DNA of 64,000 bases, taken from JAGTVG01 sp965365275. Lineage in GTDB: Bacteria; Bacteroidota; Bacteroidia; Cytophagales; Cyclobacteriaceae. The stretch lies in the NCBI GenBank assembly GCA_965365275.1, contig CBDUBA010000012.1:1-64000 (forward strand), written 5' to 3'. How positions within the stretch are numbered: the first letter of the stretch is position 1; each line of letters opens with the position of its first letter. Of this stretch, positions 44,126-52,852 are shown piece by piece. The notes below the pieces were generated by a model. It did no database searches. It was given only the letters and a program-made list of their open reading frames with translations, and was not told the DNA's origin. A program made the position numbers and the translations under genes.

Positions 44126-47100
44126 TTAATCTCCAAATAAATCAAGCTGATCATCTTTCTTGCTGGGCAGGTCAAAATTAAGATCTATTGTACTGCCTAC
44201 TTCAAAAATTTCATCATCAGTACTCGTTTCCTGGTCTTCAGAAGAATATTCATCGGTATTTTTATCCTTTTTTTGATTGATAGAATCTTTTTCCGGAGGT
44301 GCCTGCGGACTTTTAACTATTCTTCTTTTATGAACTGATTTGATCTTTTCCACTTTCTGATCCGCCTCTGTATCTTTCGATCCGGATTCTTTAGTGGCAG
44401 TATATCCTGACCTTTCTGTCTTCCGGGGGGCTTTGTCATCTTTACTTGGTAAATCTGATTTTGATTGCTTTCTTTTATGTTCAAGGGATGAATTTACAGG
44501 GTCCTCTTCAAAATCATCACTTAAGTCCTGTGATTCAACTTTGTTTTCCACTTTTGAAGATCTGTTTCCTTCTTTTCCTTGCCGGGATGATATTTTCCCT
44601 TCTTTCTTTCTAACTGGTTCGGATGTGATAGCATGGGTTACACCTGAAGCTGATTTCTTTTCCGAAAGATCTTCCTGTTTTAATTCCTTACCGTTAAGCA
44701 GCTCTATCTTCCTGATTTTATTGTTGGAAAGTTTATTCCCGATAGCTTTCCAACCCTTGGTTTCAATCAAATTATCTAATAAGAACTCATCAGTCTTTTT
44801 AGCATCTTTTCTTTTTACACTATAGTGAACCCTGATTTTCTGATTCTTAATATTTGTGGCTATTTCTAGTCTGCTTCCTTTTTCCTCTGATATGAAGTTA
44901 AATTTTTTCCCGGTCGATAAGGTTTCTATTATAAAGCGTTTAATATAGAATGTTTTGTTTCCGCCATGATAGTAAACAGCAGAAATAATATCATCTGGCT
45001 CGAATTTGTCAATAAGAACGACTTTCTCGGGTTCGTACCGGTTTGTAAGATCAAAACTGGTAAGAGTATAAGAACCATCTTTCGTCAAAACAATGATCAG
45101 GTCTTCGGGTTTAAAATTACCCAGATATTTACCACGGTTGTCCCTGTTGAGTCTTCCAATGGTCGGATCATACCATATATCAAGACCACCCAGGGTGGAA
45201 AAACCTGTCGTTTTTAGTTGTATTTTACGAACCGGATATTTTGTCAATATATTCCCTTGTGATCCTCTTCCTTTTATATCAATAGAGGTAAAATCAAATT
45301 CAAAGGTCTTTTTCCTGGCCTTGCTTCCCGATGTAAGATTTACACTTATGGTTTCGGCTTCACCATTGGGATTGGCGGTAAAATATAACACTTTAGAACC
45401 TTTATGTCCTTTAGTGAGATCATATTCCTTATCACGGGTTACACCCATAACCTGGAAGCGCTTAATCATAGATTTACCGGTCTTTCCATCTAGATAGACC
45501 ATATTGTAAACCATCCGTTCATCGTTTTTATTGAAAACAGCTGCATGGAGTATATCCTTCCCCATAAATACCTTTTCAGCAATCCTGGAAACTTTAAATT
45601 TACCATCCTTTCTGAAAGCAATTACGTCATCCAGGTCAGAACACTCACTAATAAACTCATCCTTTTTAAGCCCGTATCCAATAAAGCCATCTGCCCGGCT
45701 TACATACAGTTTTTGATTGTTCGCAGCTACCACAGTTGCAGCTATTGAATCGAAATTCTTTATCTCTGTTTTACGATCTTTGTCTTTGCCGTACTTTTCT
45801 TTCAGTTCTTTGAAATAGTTTATAGCATAATCAACCAGGTTCTTTAGATTGAACTCTACCTGAGTGAGATCGCCTTCAAGTTTCTTCAGACTTTCATCAG
45901 CCTTATACGAATCGAATTTGGATATCCGTTTAATTTTTATTTCAGTTAGACGGACTATATCGTCTTCTGTAATTTCCCGGTAAAATTGTTTTTTAAAAGG
46001 CTCCAGTCCCTTATCAATTGTTTCTATGACCGCTTCCCAGGTTTCACATTCTTCAATGTCCCTGTATATACGGTTTTCAATAAAGATCTTTTCCAGGGAA
46101 GAAAACAGAATTCTTTCCAGAAGTTCGGCCCGTTTTATTTCAAGTTCCCGTTTGAGCAGTTGCAAAGTTTGATCAGTATTGATCTTCAGGATCTGGTGAA
46201 CATCCATGAAATGTGGTTTTTCATCCAGAATTATGCATGCATTTGGGGATATAGATACTTCACAATCTGTAAATGCATATAAAGCATCAATGGTTATATG
46301 TGGGGACTGACCAGGAGCAAGATAAACCAGAATCTCAATATCTTTGGCGGTATTGTCAACTACTTTTTTGATCTTGATTTTCCCTTTTTCACTGGCTTTT
46401 ATTATAGAATCTATTAAACCTGTTGTTGTAATCCCGTATGGTATATCCTTAATTATCAGTGTCTTATTATCCAGCTCCTCGATACGGGCCCTTACCCTGA
46501 CCCTTCCACCTCGTAATCCTTTGTTATATTCACTGAAGTCAGCCATACCTCCAGTAGGAAAATCCGGGTAGAGCTGAATCCTCTTGTTATTCAGGATATT
46601 GATAGAAGAATCGATCAATTCATTAAAATTGTGTGGTAATATCTTTGTTGATAAACCTACAGCGATTCCTTCCACACCCTGAGCAAGAAGCATTGGAAAT
46701 TTAACAGGCAGAGTGACTGGCTCCTTCTTTCTCCCGTCATAGGATAGTTGCCATTCTGTAGTTTGAGCGTTGTATACAACATCGAGGGCAAATTTCGACA
46801 GGCGGGCTTCTATATATCTTGCTGCTGCCGCCTTATCACCTGTTCGTATATCACCCCAGTTACCCTGAGTATCGATGAGCAGGTCTTTTTGGCCAAGACC
46901 TACGATTGCATCGGAGATGGAGGCATCACCATGAGGATGATATTGCATTGTACTTCCAATGATGTTAGCTACTTTATTATAGCGGCCATCATCCATCTCC
47001 TTCATAGCATGGAGAATTCTTCTTTGGACGGGCTTGAAACCATCCTGGATGGCTGGAACAGCTCTTTCGAGAATTACATAGGAGGCATAATCCAGAAACC

Positions 47101-47197
47101 AGTTTTCATACATCCCGGAAACTGGTAATATATCATGGATCTTTTCATTTTCAGGTAGTTCCTCAAATACGTTGTTGTTATCTTCTCCCATTGTCAT
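44126..47197 (-). CDS. parC: DNA topoisomerase IV subunit A
   Basis: 1023 residues, longer than most ParC. The core has HPHGDASISDA, QGNWGDIRTGDKAAAARYIEARL with catalytic Tyr128, and the tower. A C-terminal pinwheel region follows without a canonical GyrA box, as expected for a decatenase. From about residue 860 to 1005 the chain becomes a low-complexity Lys/Glu/Ser/Asp-rich tail, predicted disordered, before a short acidic-hydrophobic end (DDQLDLFGD) resembling a clamp-binding peptide (QLDLF). With ParE it decatenates daughter chromosomes. It overlaps parE by 4 bases. The quinolone position equivalent to GyrA Ser84 is Ala92, usual in this group. Confidence 0.95.
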   Translation of the reverse strand: MTMGEDNNNVFEELPENEKIHDILPVSGMYENWFLDYASYVILERAVPAIQDGFKPVQRRILHAMKEMDDGRYNKVANIIGSTMQYHPHGDASISDAIVGLGQKDLLIDTQGNWGDIRTGDKAAAARYIEARLSKFALDVVYNAQTTEWQLSYDGRKKEPVTLPVKFPMLLAQGVEGIAVGLSTKILPHNFNELIDSSINILNNKRIQLYPDFPTGGMADFSEYNKGLRGGRVRVRARIEELDNKTLIIKDIPYGITTTGLIDSIIKASEKGKIKIKKVVDNTAKDIEILVYLAPGQSPHITIDALYAFTDCEVSISPNACIILDEKPHFMDVHQILKINTDQTLQLLKRELEIKRAELLERILFSSLEKIFIENRIYRDIEECETWEAVIETIDKGLEPFKKQFYREITEDDIVRLTEIKIKRISKFDSYKADESLKKLEGDLTQVEFNLKNLVDYAINYFKELKEKYGKDKDRKTEIKNFDSIAATVVAANNQKLYVSRADGFIGYGLKKDEFISECSDLDDVIAFRKDGKFKVSRIAEKVFMGKDILHAAVFNKNDERMVYNMVYLDGKTGKSMIKRFQVMGVTRDKEYDLTKGHKGSKVLYFTANPNGEAETISVNLTSGSKARKKTFEFDFTSIDIKGRGSQGNILTKYPVRKIQLKTTGFSTLGGLDIWYDPTIGRLNRDNRGKYLGNFKPEDLIIVLTKDGSYTLTSFDLTNRYEPEKVVLIDKFEPDDIISAVYYHGGNKTFYIKRFIIETLSTGKKFNFISEEKGSRLEIATNIKNQKIRVHYSVKRKDAKKTDEFLLDNLIETKGWKAIGNKLSNNKIRKIELLNGKELKQEDLSEKKSASGVTHAITSEPVRKKEGKISSRQGKEGNRSSKVENKVESQDLSDDFEEDPVNSSLEHKRKQSKSDLPSKDDKAPRKTERSGYTATKESGSKDTEADQKVEKIKSVHKRRIVKSPQAPPEKDSINQKKDKNTDEYSSEDQETSTDDEIFEVGSTIDLNFDLPSKKDDQLDLFGD

Positions 47198-49068
47198 ATT
47201 ACTTCCTCAAGGACCAGATCTTTTTCAATTTTCAGGTTATCAATTATAAAATTCTGTCGATCCGGCGTATTTTTCCCCATGTAAAATTTTAATAGATTTT
47301 TAATGCTTGTGTCTTTATGCAAAATTACAGGTTCAAGCCTGATATTCTCCCCTATAAAGCCCCCGAATTCATCCGGTGATATCTCACCGAGACCTTTAAA
47401 CCGGGTTATTTCAGGCTTAGAGCCTAGTTTTTCAATGGCCAGTCGCTTTTCCTCTTCATTATAACAATAATGCGTTTCCTTTTTATTTCTTACCCTGAAG
47501 AGTGGTGTATCCAGAATATACACATGACTGTTCCTGATCAGATCAGGAAAAAACTGCAGGAAAAAGGTTAATAAAAGTAACCTGATATGCATACCATCTA
47601 CATCAGCATCGGTGGCAATAACTATTTTACTGTACCGAAGGCCTTCTATTCCGTCCTCTATATTTAAAGCATGCTGTAATAAATTGAATTCTTCATTTTC
47701 ATAAACGACTTTCTTAGTTAATCCGAACGAATTCAGGGGTTTTCCCCTCAAGCTAAAAACAGCCTGGGTTTGAACATTTCTTGATTTGGTAATAGATCCG
47801 CTGGCTGAATCACCTTCGGTTATAAAGATCATCGTATCATTTTTGAGATCACTTTTCTGATCATCCAAATGAATCCTGCAATCACGCAGTTTTTTATTAT
47901 GCAGATTGGCCTTTTTAGCCCTTTCATTTGCCAGTTTTTTAATACCGGCGATATCTTTTCTTTCCCTTTCCGATTGAAGTATGCGTTTTAACAAGGCATC
48001 CGCTACTTCCTGATGTTTGTGAAGATAATTGTCGAGTTCTTTCTTAATAAAATCATTTATGAAGGTTCTCATGGTGGGGCCTTCCGGTCCCAGATTAATG
48101 GACCCCAGCTTTGTTTTTGTCTGAGATTCAAATACTGGCTCTATAACTCTTACAGAGATTGCCCCCACAATACTGGCTCTGATATCCGATGCATCAAAAT
48201 CCTTTTTAAAATAATCCCTGATTGTTTTTACAATGGCTTCACGGAAGGCACTGAGGTGGGTCCCACCCTGTGTTGTGAACTGACCATTAACAAACGAATA
48301 ATATTCTTCCCCGTAAAGGTTATTATGCGTTAAGGCAATTTCAATATCCTGACCTCTAAGGTGAATAGGAGGATAACGTAAACTTTCCGGATCTGTTTTA
48401 TTATTGATGAGATCAAGAAGTCCATTCTCGGAGTGAAATTTAACACCGTTAAAGTTTATGGTTAATCCGGCATTCAGGTAAGCGTAATTCCAGATCTGGT
48501 TTTCCAGATATTCCGGAATAAAATGAAAATTCTTAAATACATCAGGATCAGGTTCAAATACGATCAATGTACCATTTCGCTGACTTGCTTTTTTGTTTTT
48601 AAGTTCCTTCAACAAATTGCCCCTGCTGAATTCACCAGAGGTTGTTTTCCCATCCCGAAATGATTGAACCCTGAAATATGCTGAAAGGGCATTTACAGCC
48701 TTCGTTCCAACGCCATTCAGTCCAACAGACTTTTGAAAAGCCTGTGTATCATATTTCCCCCCTGTGTTAATCTTTGAGACGCAATCAATTACTTTTCCCA
48801 AAGGTATTCCCCTTCCGTAATCCCTGACTTCCACCATATGGTCGCCAACTTTTACATCAATGGTTTTACCATAACCCATCACATGTTCATCAATGGAATT
48901 GTCGATTACTTCCTTAACGAGAACATAAATGCCATCATCTTGCGCAGATCCATCCCCGAGTTTTCCGATATACATACCCGGTCGTAGTCTGATATGTTCT
49001 TTCCAATCGAGGGATTTTATTGTACTTTCATCATAAACGAAATGCTCGTCATTTGATTTTTTATCCAT
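47194..49068 (-). CDS. parE: DNA topoisomerase IV subunit B
   Basis: 624 residues. The GHKL ATPase domain has LVKEVIDNSIDEHVMGYG, DYGRGIPLG and GLNGVGTKAVNALS. The transducer domain carries the QTKTKLG lysine motif, and the TOPRIM domain has FITEGDSASGSITKSR and ATDADVDGMHIR for metals. The C-terminal helix region has QFFPDLIRNSHVYILDTPL. The sequence EGDSASGS in place of gyrase EGDSAGGS supports ParE over GyrB. ATP hydrolysis drives strand passage by the ParCE tetramer. First gene of the parE-parC run. Confidence 0.96.
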   Translation of the reverse strand: MDKKSNDEHFVYDESTIKSLDWKEHIRLRPGMYIGKLGDGSAQDDGIYVLVKEVIDNSIDEHVMGYGKTIDVKVGDHMVEVRDYGRGIPLGKVIDCVSKINTGGKYDTQAFQKSVGLNGVGTKAVNALSAYFRVQSFRDGKTTSGEFSRGNLLKELKNKKASQRNGTLIVFEPDPDVFKNFHFIPEYLENQIWNYAYLNAGLTINFNGVKFHSENGLLDLINNKTDPESLRYPPIHLRGQDIEIALTHNNLYGEEYYSFVNGQFTTQGGTHLSAFREAIVKTIRDYFKKDFDASDIRASIVGAISVRVIEPVFESQTKTKLGSINLGPEGPTMRTFINDFIKKELDNYLHKHQEVADALLKRILQSERERKDIAGIKKLANERAKKANLHNKKLRDCRIHLDDQKSDLKNDTMIFITEGDSASGSITKSRNVQTQAVFSLRGKPLNSFGLTKKVVYENEEFNLLQHALNIEDGIEGLRYSKIVIATDADVDGMHIRLLLLTFFLQFFPDLIRNSHVYILDTPLFRVRNKKETHYCYNEEEKRLAIEKLGSKPEITRFKGLGEISPDEFGGFIGENIRLEPVILHKDTSIKNLLKFYMGKNTPDRQNFIIDNLKIEKDLVLEEVI

Positions 49069-49285
49069 CTACCAGTTCCTTTTCCAATGGTTGACCAAAA
49101 TATTTCTTATGATTTTAATGAGTGAATATACGAGTAAAATAATGCCAAAAAAACTAGATTTCTGACATTTTTTCACCTTCAAAGATTAGGTAATTAACTA
49201 TATATCGTTGATCTTATGAGAGTTATTTTACTTCATTTAAACTTTTCAATTAAATAGCCGGACTGATAGTTTACGGTTTAAATAC

Positions 49286-49726
49286 TCAGGATTTCTTTAG
49301 AATTAAAATTACCGGGAATATAACAACCCACAAGATTATAATCAATGGTCCTAAATAAACCAAAAAATGTATGCTGTCATAGGTGTAATTAATTGCATTA
49401 TTAGCAAAACCTATAAATATCAACATAGTTATAATATACAGATTGACGGTTAAATGAAATCCTTGAAACCAGGTATTAAAATACGGTCGCTGGCTATTCA
49501 GTTTTCTTAAGTTTTCCCTTTTAATAAGAAACATAAAGACCTGGATGACCACGAAAATGGATAATGTAGAATAGAAAAATATATCTTTTGAAATCTCATG
49601 AACGGTTAATCCATTCTTGTTAAACAAAATCCCCAGAGGATCCGGTAAGAAGGCATAAACAAGCAATAAAGCCACAAGAAAAATTACAATCGAAACATTA
49701 GTGAAAAACTTGAGAAATTTGTTCAT
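49286..49726 (-). CDS. Membrane protein with four predicted helices, unknown
   Basis: About 146 residues from the ATG at 49726 (MNKFLKFFTNVS), preferred over an upstream ATG at 49786 because the first membrane helix follows directly and AAGAG precedes it. Helices are at about 8-25, 44-66, 86-105 and 118-143, with a short basic loop (KRENLRKLNSQRP) facing the cytoplasm. The C terminus is LILKKS. No family is recognised. It is downstream of no other gene, with a candidate -7 box 16 bases upstream, and may be widespread beside parE in this group (unchecked). Confidence 0.65.
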   Translation of the reverse strand: MNKFLKFFTNVSIVIFLVALLLVYAFLPDPLGILFNKNGLTVHEISKDIFFYSTLSIFVVIQVFMFLIKRENLRKLNSQRPYFNTWFQGFHLTVNLYIITMLIFIGFANNAINYTYDSIHFLVYLGPLIIILWVVIFPVILILKKS

Positions 49727-49741
49727 CTCTTGATTTTTGAA

Positions 49742-49749
49742 CAAAATTA
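49742..49749 (-). promoter_or_regulatory. Candidate -7 box for the four-helix membrane protein
   Basis: Minus-strand TAATTTTG matches TAnnTTTG exactly, 16 bases before the preferred start. A TTTTG is found 25 bases further upstream, a little far for a -33 element. Confidence 0.33.
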
Positions 49750-49849
49750 TTCTGTTTGGGAATGAATTGTGGTGCAAAACGGACAATTAATTTCAAAATA
49801 CTATAAATTAATATTTTAATAAGGAGCACTACAGTTCAAAGAATAACTT

Positions 49850-50242
49850 ATGAAATTTATTACAGCATTTATTCTAATATTATTCTTTAGTGGATGTATG
49901 CATGAGATACAGGTCAGTTTTGACAATGACTCATGGAAAAAAGATCCAAACGGTTGTAAGAAGATAAGACTGGGGATCTACAAGGAAATTTTAGAAACCC
50001 AGAATGAAGTCCTGGGTTTGACAAATAAACAGATCATCAGTATTCTTGGTAAGCCGGAAAGAAATGAACTCTACAGTCGAAATCAAAAATTTTTTATTTA
50101 CCAAATTTCCCCGGCTTCAAAATGCAACGTAACAAACAAAACTGAAACACTTTTTCTTTTTATTCGATTTAATGCCGTGGGCTTGTCTCAGGAGGTATTT
50201 GTTCAGGGTGCCCCGAGTTTTAGAGAAACTCCATCTACTTAA
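49850..50242 (+). CDS. Small SmpA/BamE-like lipoprotein
   Basis: 130 residues. Lipobox LFFSGC with Cys16. The mature region includes GLTNKQIISILGKPERNELY, the helix-turn-strand pattern of the SmpA/OmlA/BamE fold, then an aromatic strand KFFIYQISP and a C-terminal FLFIRFNAVG. BamE aids outer-membrane protein assembly; here the family link is by pattern only. Its 3' end overlaps the convergent ROK kinase gene by 8 bases. Confidence 0.7.
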   Translation: MKFITAFILILFFSGCMHEIQVSFDNDSWKKDPNGCKKIRLGIYKEILETQNEVLGLTNKQIISILGKPERNELYSRNQKFFIYQISPASKCNVTNKTETLFLFIRFNAVGLSQEVFVQGAPSFRETPST

Positions 50243-51140
50243 AACAAAGTGAGGCAGCACCTACAATTCCTGCTTCGTTTGCTAATGTAGCTTTTTTAAT
50301 TTCTATACGGCTGGTATAATATGGTGTAAGGTTTTTCATCAATACCCTTTCCATAGGTGCTATTACGTAATTATAACTTTGAGATATGCCCCCACCAACA
50401 ATAATTGTTTTGATATCAAGCAATCGAATCGTTGAGACAAGAGCCTCACCGAGTAAAATACCTATTCTTTTGAATACCTTGAGTGCTACCTTATCATTAT
50501 CTTTTGCTGCTGCAAGAACTTCTTTTGTGTTCCAATTTTCGACTCTATCACCAAGGAGCTTACTCTTACTTTTCTTTAACATGTCATTCAGCATATCCTT
50601 CAATCCCGCTTTACCAATAATTGTTTCCAGCGTTTTTCCATCCTGCGACATAATATGACCGATCTCCATTGGATTTCCATCACCACCTCTGAAAATATGG
50701 TGGTCAATTATTGCAGCTCCCCCAACACCGGTTCCCAGGGTTATGAATACATAATTTTCCGGCACTTTTTCTTTACCAAAATAATATTCCCCAAGTGCAG
50801 CTACATGAGCATCATTATCCAAATAAAAATGTTTTCCCGGGTGGCTTGATTCAAGTCTATCAAGCAGGTTAGTATTCCCCAGATCTCCCAAATTGGGCAA
50901 TTCCAATGTACTACGGGCATCACGGGATATCGTTCCCGGTACACCTATTCCGATTTCTTCAACTTCCGGATGATTCTCAAATTCATTCTTTAAAACATCA
51001 CTAAATCCCTGAACGAAATCGTCCTTTTTCCGAAGGTCTTTGGTGGGATATTTTACCTTTTCCAATAATCCATATTTGGAATCCACAAGTCCAATCTTGA
51101 TGTTGGAACCACCAATGTCAATCCCGAAGAAATGTGCCAT
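50235..51140 (-). CDS. ROK-family sugar kinase
   Basis: 301 residues. The N-terminal phosphate loop FGIDIGGSNIKIGLVD, substrate loop LDNDAHVAALGEY with catalytic Asp110, and GTGVGGAAIID are typical of ROK kinases and of polyphosphate/ATP glucokinases. The usual ROK zinc motif (C-x-C-G-x-x-G-C-x-E) is missing; the region after EIGHIMSQDG has no cysteines, as in polyphosphate-glucokinase-like members. It probably phosphorylates glucose or a related hexose. It precedes (divergently) fructose-bisphosphate aldolase, supporting a glycolytic role. Confidence 0.88.
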   Translation of the reverse strand: MAHFFGIDIGGSNIKIGLVDSKYGLLEKVKYPTKDLRKKDDFVQGFSDVLKNEFENHPEVEEIGIGVPGTISRDARSTLELPNLGDLGNTNLLDRLESSHPGKHFYLDNDAHVAALGEYYFGKEKVPENYVFITLGTGVGGAAIIDHHIFRGGDGNPMEIGHIMSQDGKTLETIIGKAGLKDMLNDMLKKSKSKLLGDRVENWNTKEVLAAAKDNDKVALKVFKRIGILLGEALVSTIRLLDIKTIIVGGGISQSYNYVIAPMERVLMKNLTPYYTSRIEIKKATLANEAGIVGAASLCFK

Positions 51141-51408
51141 ATGCTGTTTAATTTTTTAAATGTTAAATTATCCTCGAAAGATAAAAAATACTGATAAAAC
51201 AATTACCACAATTGCTAAAAAAAAGAGTTTGGAGCCGATAATGATCTGTATTATTTACTGGGGCTATGTAATGACCCCTGTACTTTGGATTTCCCATGCA
51301 TTTACTGCTCCATTTTAACTAAAAAATCATTTTTATTGATCATATTTGCACTGCCAAAAAGTACATGGCAAACTGGCCGGGTATTCATCATGGCTATCCT
51401 TACAGAGA

Positions 51409-51441
51409 TTTTTTGAAACGTTCATATTGTAAATAATTTTA
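51409..51441 (+). promoter_or_regulatory. Candidate promoter of fbaA
   Basis: TTTTTTG (51409-51415) as -33 element, an 18-base spacer and TAATTTTA (51434-51441), which differs from TAnnTTTG at the last base. It is placed 25 bases before the fba start codon. Confidence 0.4.
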
Positions 51442-51465
51442 ATAATAATTTAAATTCATTTTAAA

Positions 51466-52542
51466 ATGAGTATAGGTAAAAAATTCAGAGCTGGTGTTTT
51501 ATACGGTAACGAAGTTAAGGAGTTATTGGATTATGCGAATGAAAATAATTTTGCATTGCCTGCTGTTAATGTTATCAGCACCAGTACAGTAAATGCTGCA
51601 ATTGAAACTGCACGCGACATTAATTCTCCAATTATCATCCAGTTTTCCAATGGTGGTGCTGTATTCTTTGCTGGGAAGGGCCTTTCCAATGAGAATGAAA
51701 AAGCAGCTATTGCTGGAGGTATTGCTGGAGCTCACCATGTCAGGGCGATGGCCGAAGCTTACGGAGTCCCTGTGATTTTGCATACGGACCACTGTGCAAA
51801 GAAATTATTGCCATGGATTGATGGTTTATTAGATGCTGGAGAAAAGTATTACAAAGAAACTGGTCAGCCTTTGTATAGCTCACATATGCTTGATTTATCT
51901 GAAGAACCAATTGAAGAAAATATCGAAATTTCAAAGAAGTATCTGGAAAGAATGGATAAACTGGGTATGACACTCGAAATTGAACTAGGTGTTACCGGTG
52001 GCGAAGAAGATGGGGTAGACAACACGGATGTCGATAGTTCTAAATTATATACTCAACCAGAAGAGGTCGCTTATGCTTATGAGCAATTAAACCGAATCAG
52101 TGAAAACTTCACGATTGCAGCTGCTTTCGGGAACGTTCACGGTGTGTACAAACCAGGAAATGTTGTTCTGACTCCAATTATTTTAAAGAATTCGCAGGAG
52201 CATATTAAAGAGAAATTTGGAACAGGGGACAATCCAGTAAACTTTGTATTTCACGGCGGTTCAGGCTCAGAGCCGGAAAAAATAACAGAAGCCATTGAAT
52301 ATGGAGCAGTAAAAATGAATATTGACACAGATACACAATGGGCATTCTGGGCTGGTGTTCTGGAATATTACAAAGCCAACGAAGGTTATCTTCAGGGTCA
52401 GATAGGAAATCCGGAAGGTGAAGATAAACCAAATAAGAAAAAATATGATCCAAGGGCTTGGTTACGGGAAGGTGAAAAGAGTTTTGTTGCCCGTTTAAGA
52501 CAAGCTTTTGAAGACCTGAATTGTATTAATAGAAATGTGTAA
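51466..52542 (+). CDS. fbaA: Class II fructose-bisphosphate aldolase
   Basis: 358 residues, size of the FbaA subgroup. LPAVNVISTSTVNAAIETA near the N terminus, VILHTDHCAKKLLPWIDG with catalytic Asp108 and zinc ligand His109, GVTGGEEDGVDN in the flexible loop, AAFGNVHGVYKPGNVVL with a second zinc His, and VFHGGSGSEPEKI with the third. It cleaves fructose-1,6-bisphosphate in glycolysis and forms it in gluconeogenesis. Single gene with its own promoter-like element and a strong terminator. Confidence 0.97.
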   Translation: MSIGKKFRAGVLYGNEVKELLDYANENNFALPAVNVISTSTVNAAIETARDINSPIIIQFSNGGAVFFAGKGLSNENEKAAIAGGIAGAHHVRAMAEAYGVPVILHTDHCAKKLLPWIDGLLDAGEKYYKETGQPLYSSHMLDLSEEPIEENIEISKKYLERMDKLGMTLEIELGVTGGEEDGVDNTDVDSSKLYTQPEEVAYAYEQLNRISENFTIAAAFGNVHGVYKPGNVVLTPIILKNSQEHIKEKFGTGDNPVNFVFHGGSGSEPEKITEAIEYGAVKMNIDTDTQWAFWAGVLEYYKANEGYLQGQIGNPEGEDKPNKKKYDPRAWLREGEKSFVARLRQAFEDLNCINRNV

Positions 52543-52852
52543 TTGAACTTGTTAGAAATAATTTCAAACCGTACTGGTATTCCCGGTACGGTTTTTTTTA
52601 TATCAATCTATTTTTCCATACACTCAACACTCCCTCATTTATGTTAAATTGATCCAAAAGGTCAATTCGTAAATTCAAATGTTCTTTGGTAATTCTGGCA
52701 TGCACAATGCCTGTATAAAAAAGTAGCTGAAATCCATTGAAAAATGCAATTGATCTGTTGCATTATAGAGTATTCTATTATATTTAATAGATCATTTCAA
52801 GTCCTGTTTATTATTGAGAAACAACAACACGTTTTAAAAGAAAGATATTATA
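52543..52852. other. Intergenic region, 310 bases
   Basis: Starts with the fba terminator (52567-52599) and continues 250 bases to the MFS gene. The second part has no recognisable promoter pair. An open frame at 52744-52980 on the plus strand overlaps the start of the MFS gene in another frame and has no coding character. Confidence 0.6.
52567..52599 (+). terminator. Terminator of fbaA
   Basis: AACCGTAC (52567-52574) pairs with GTACGGTT (52586-52593), extended inward by a T-G and two G-C pairs to an 11-base stem, followed by eight T residues in all. Confidence 0.94.
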
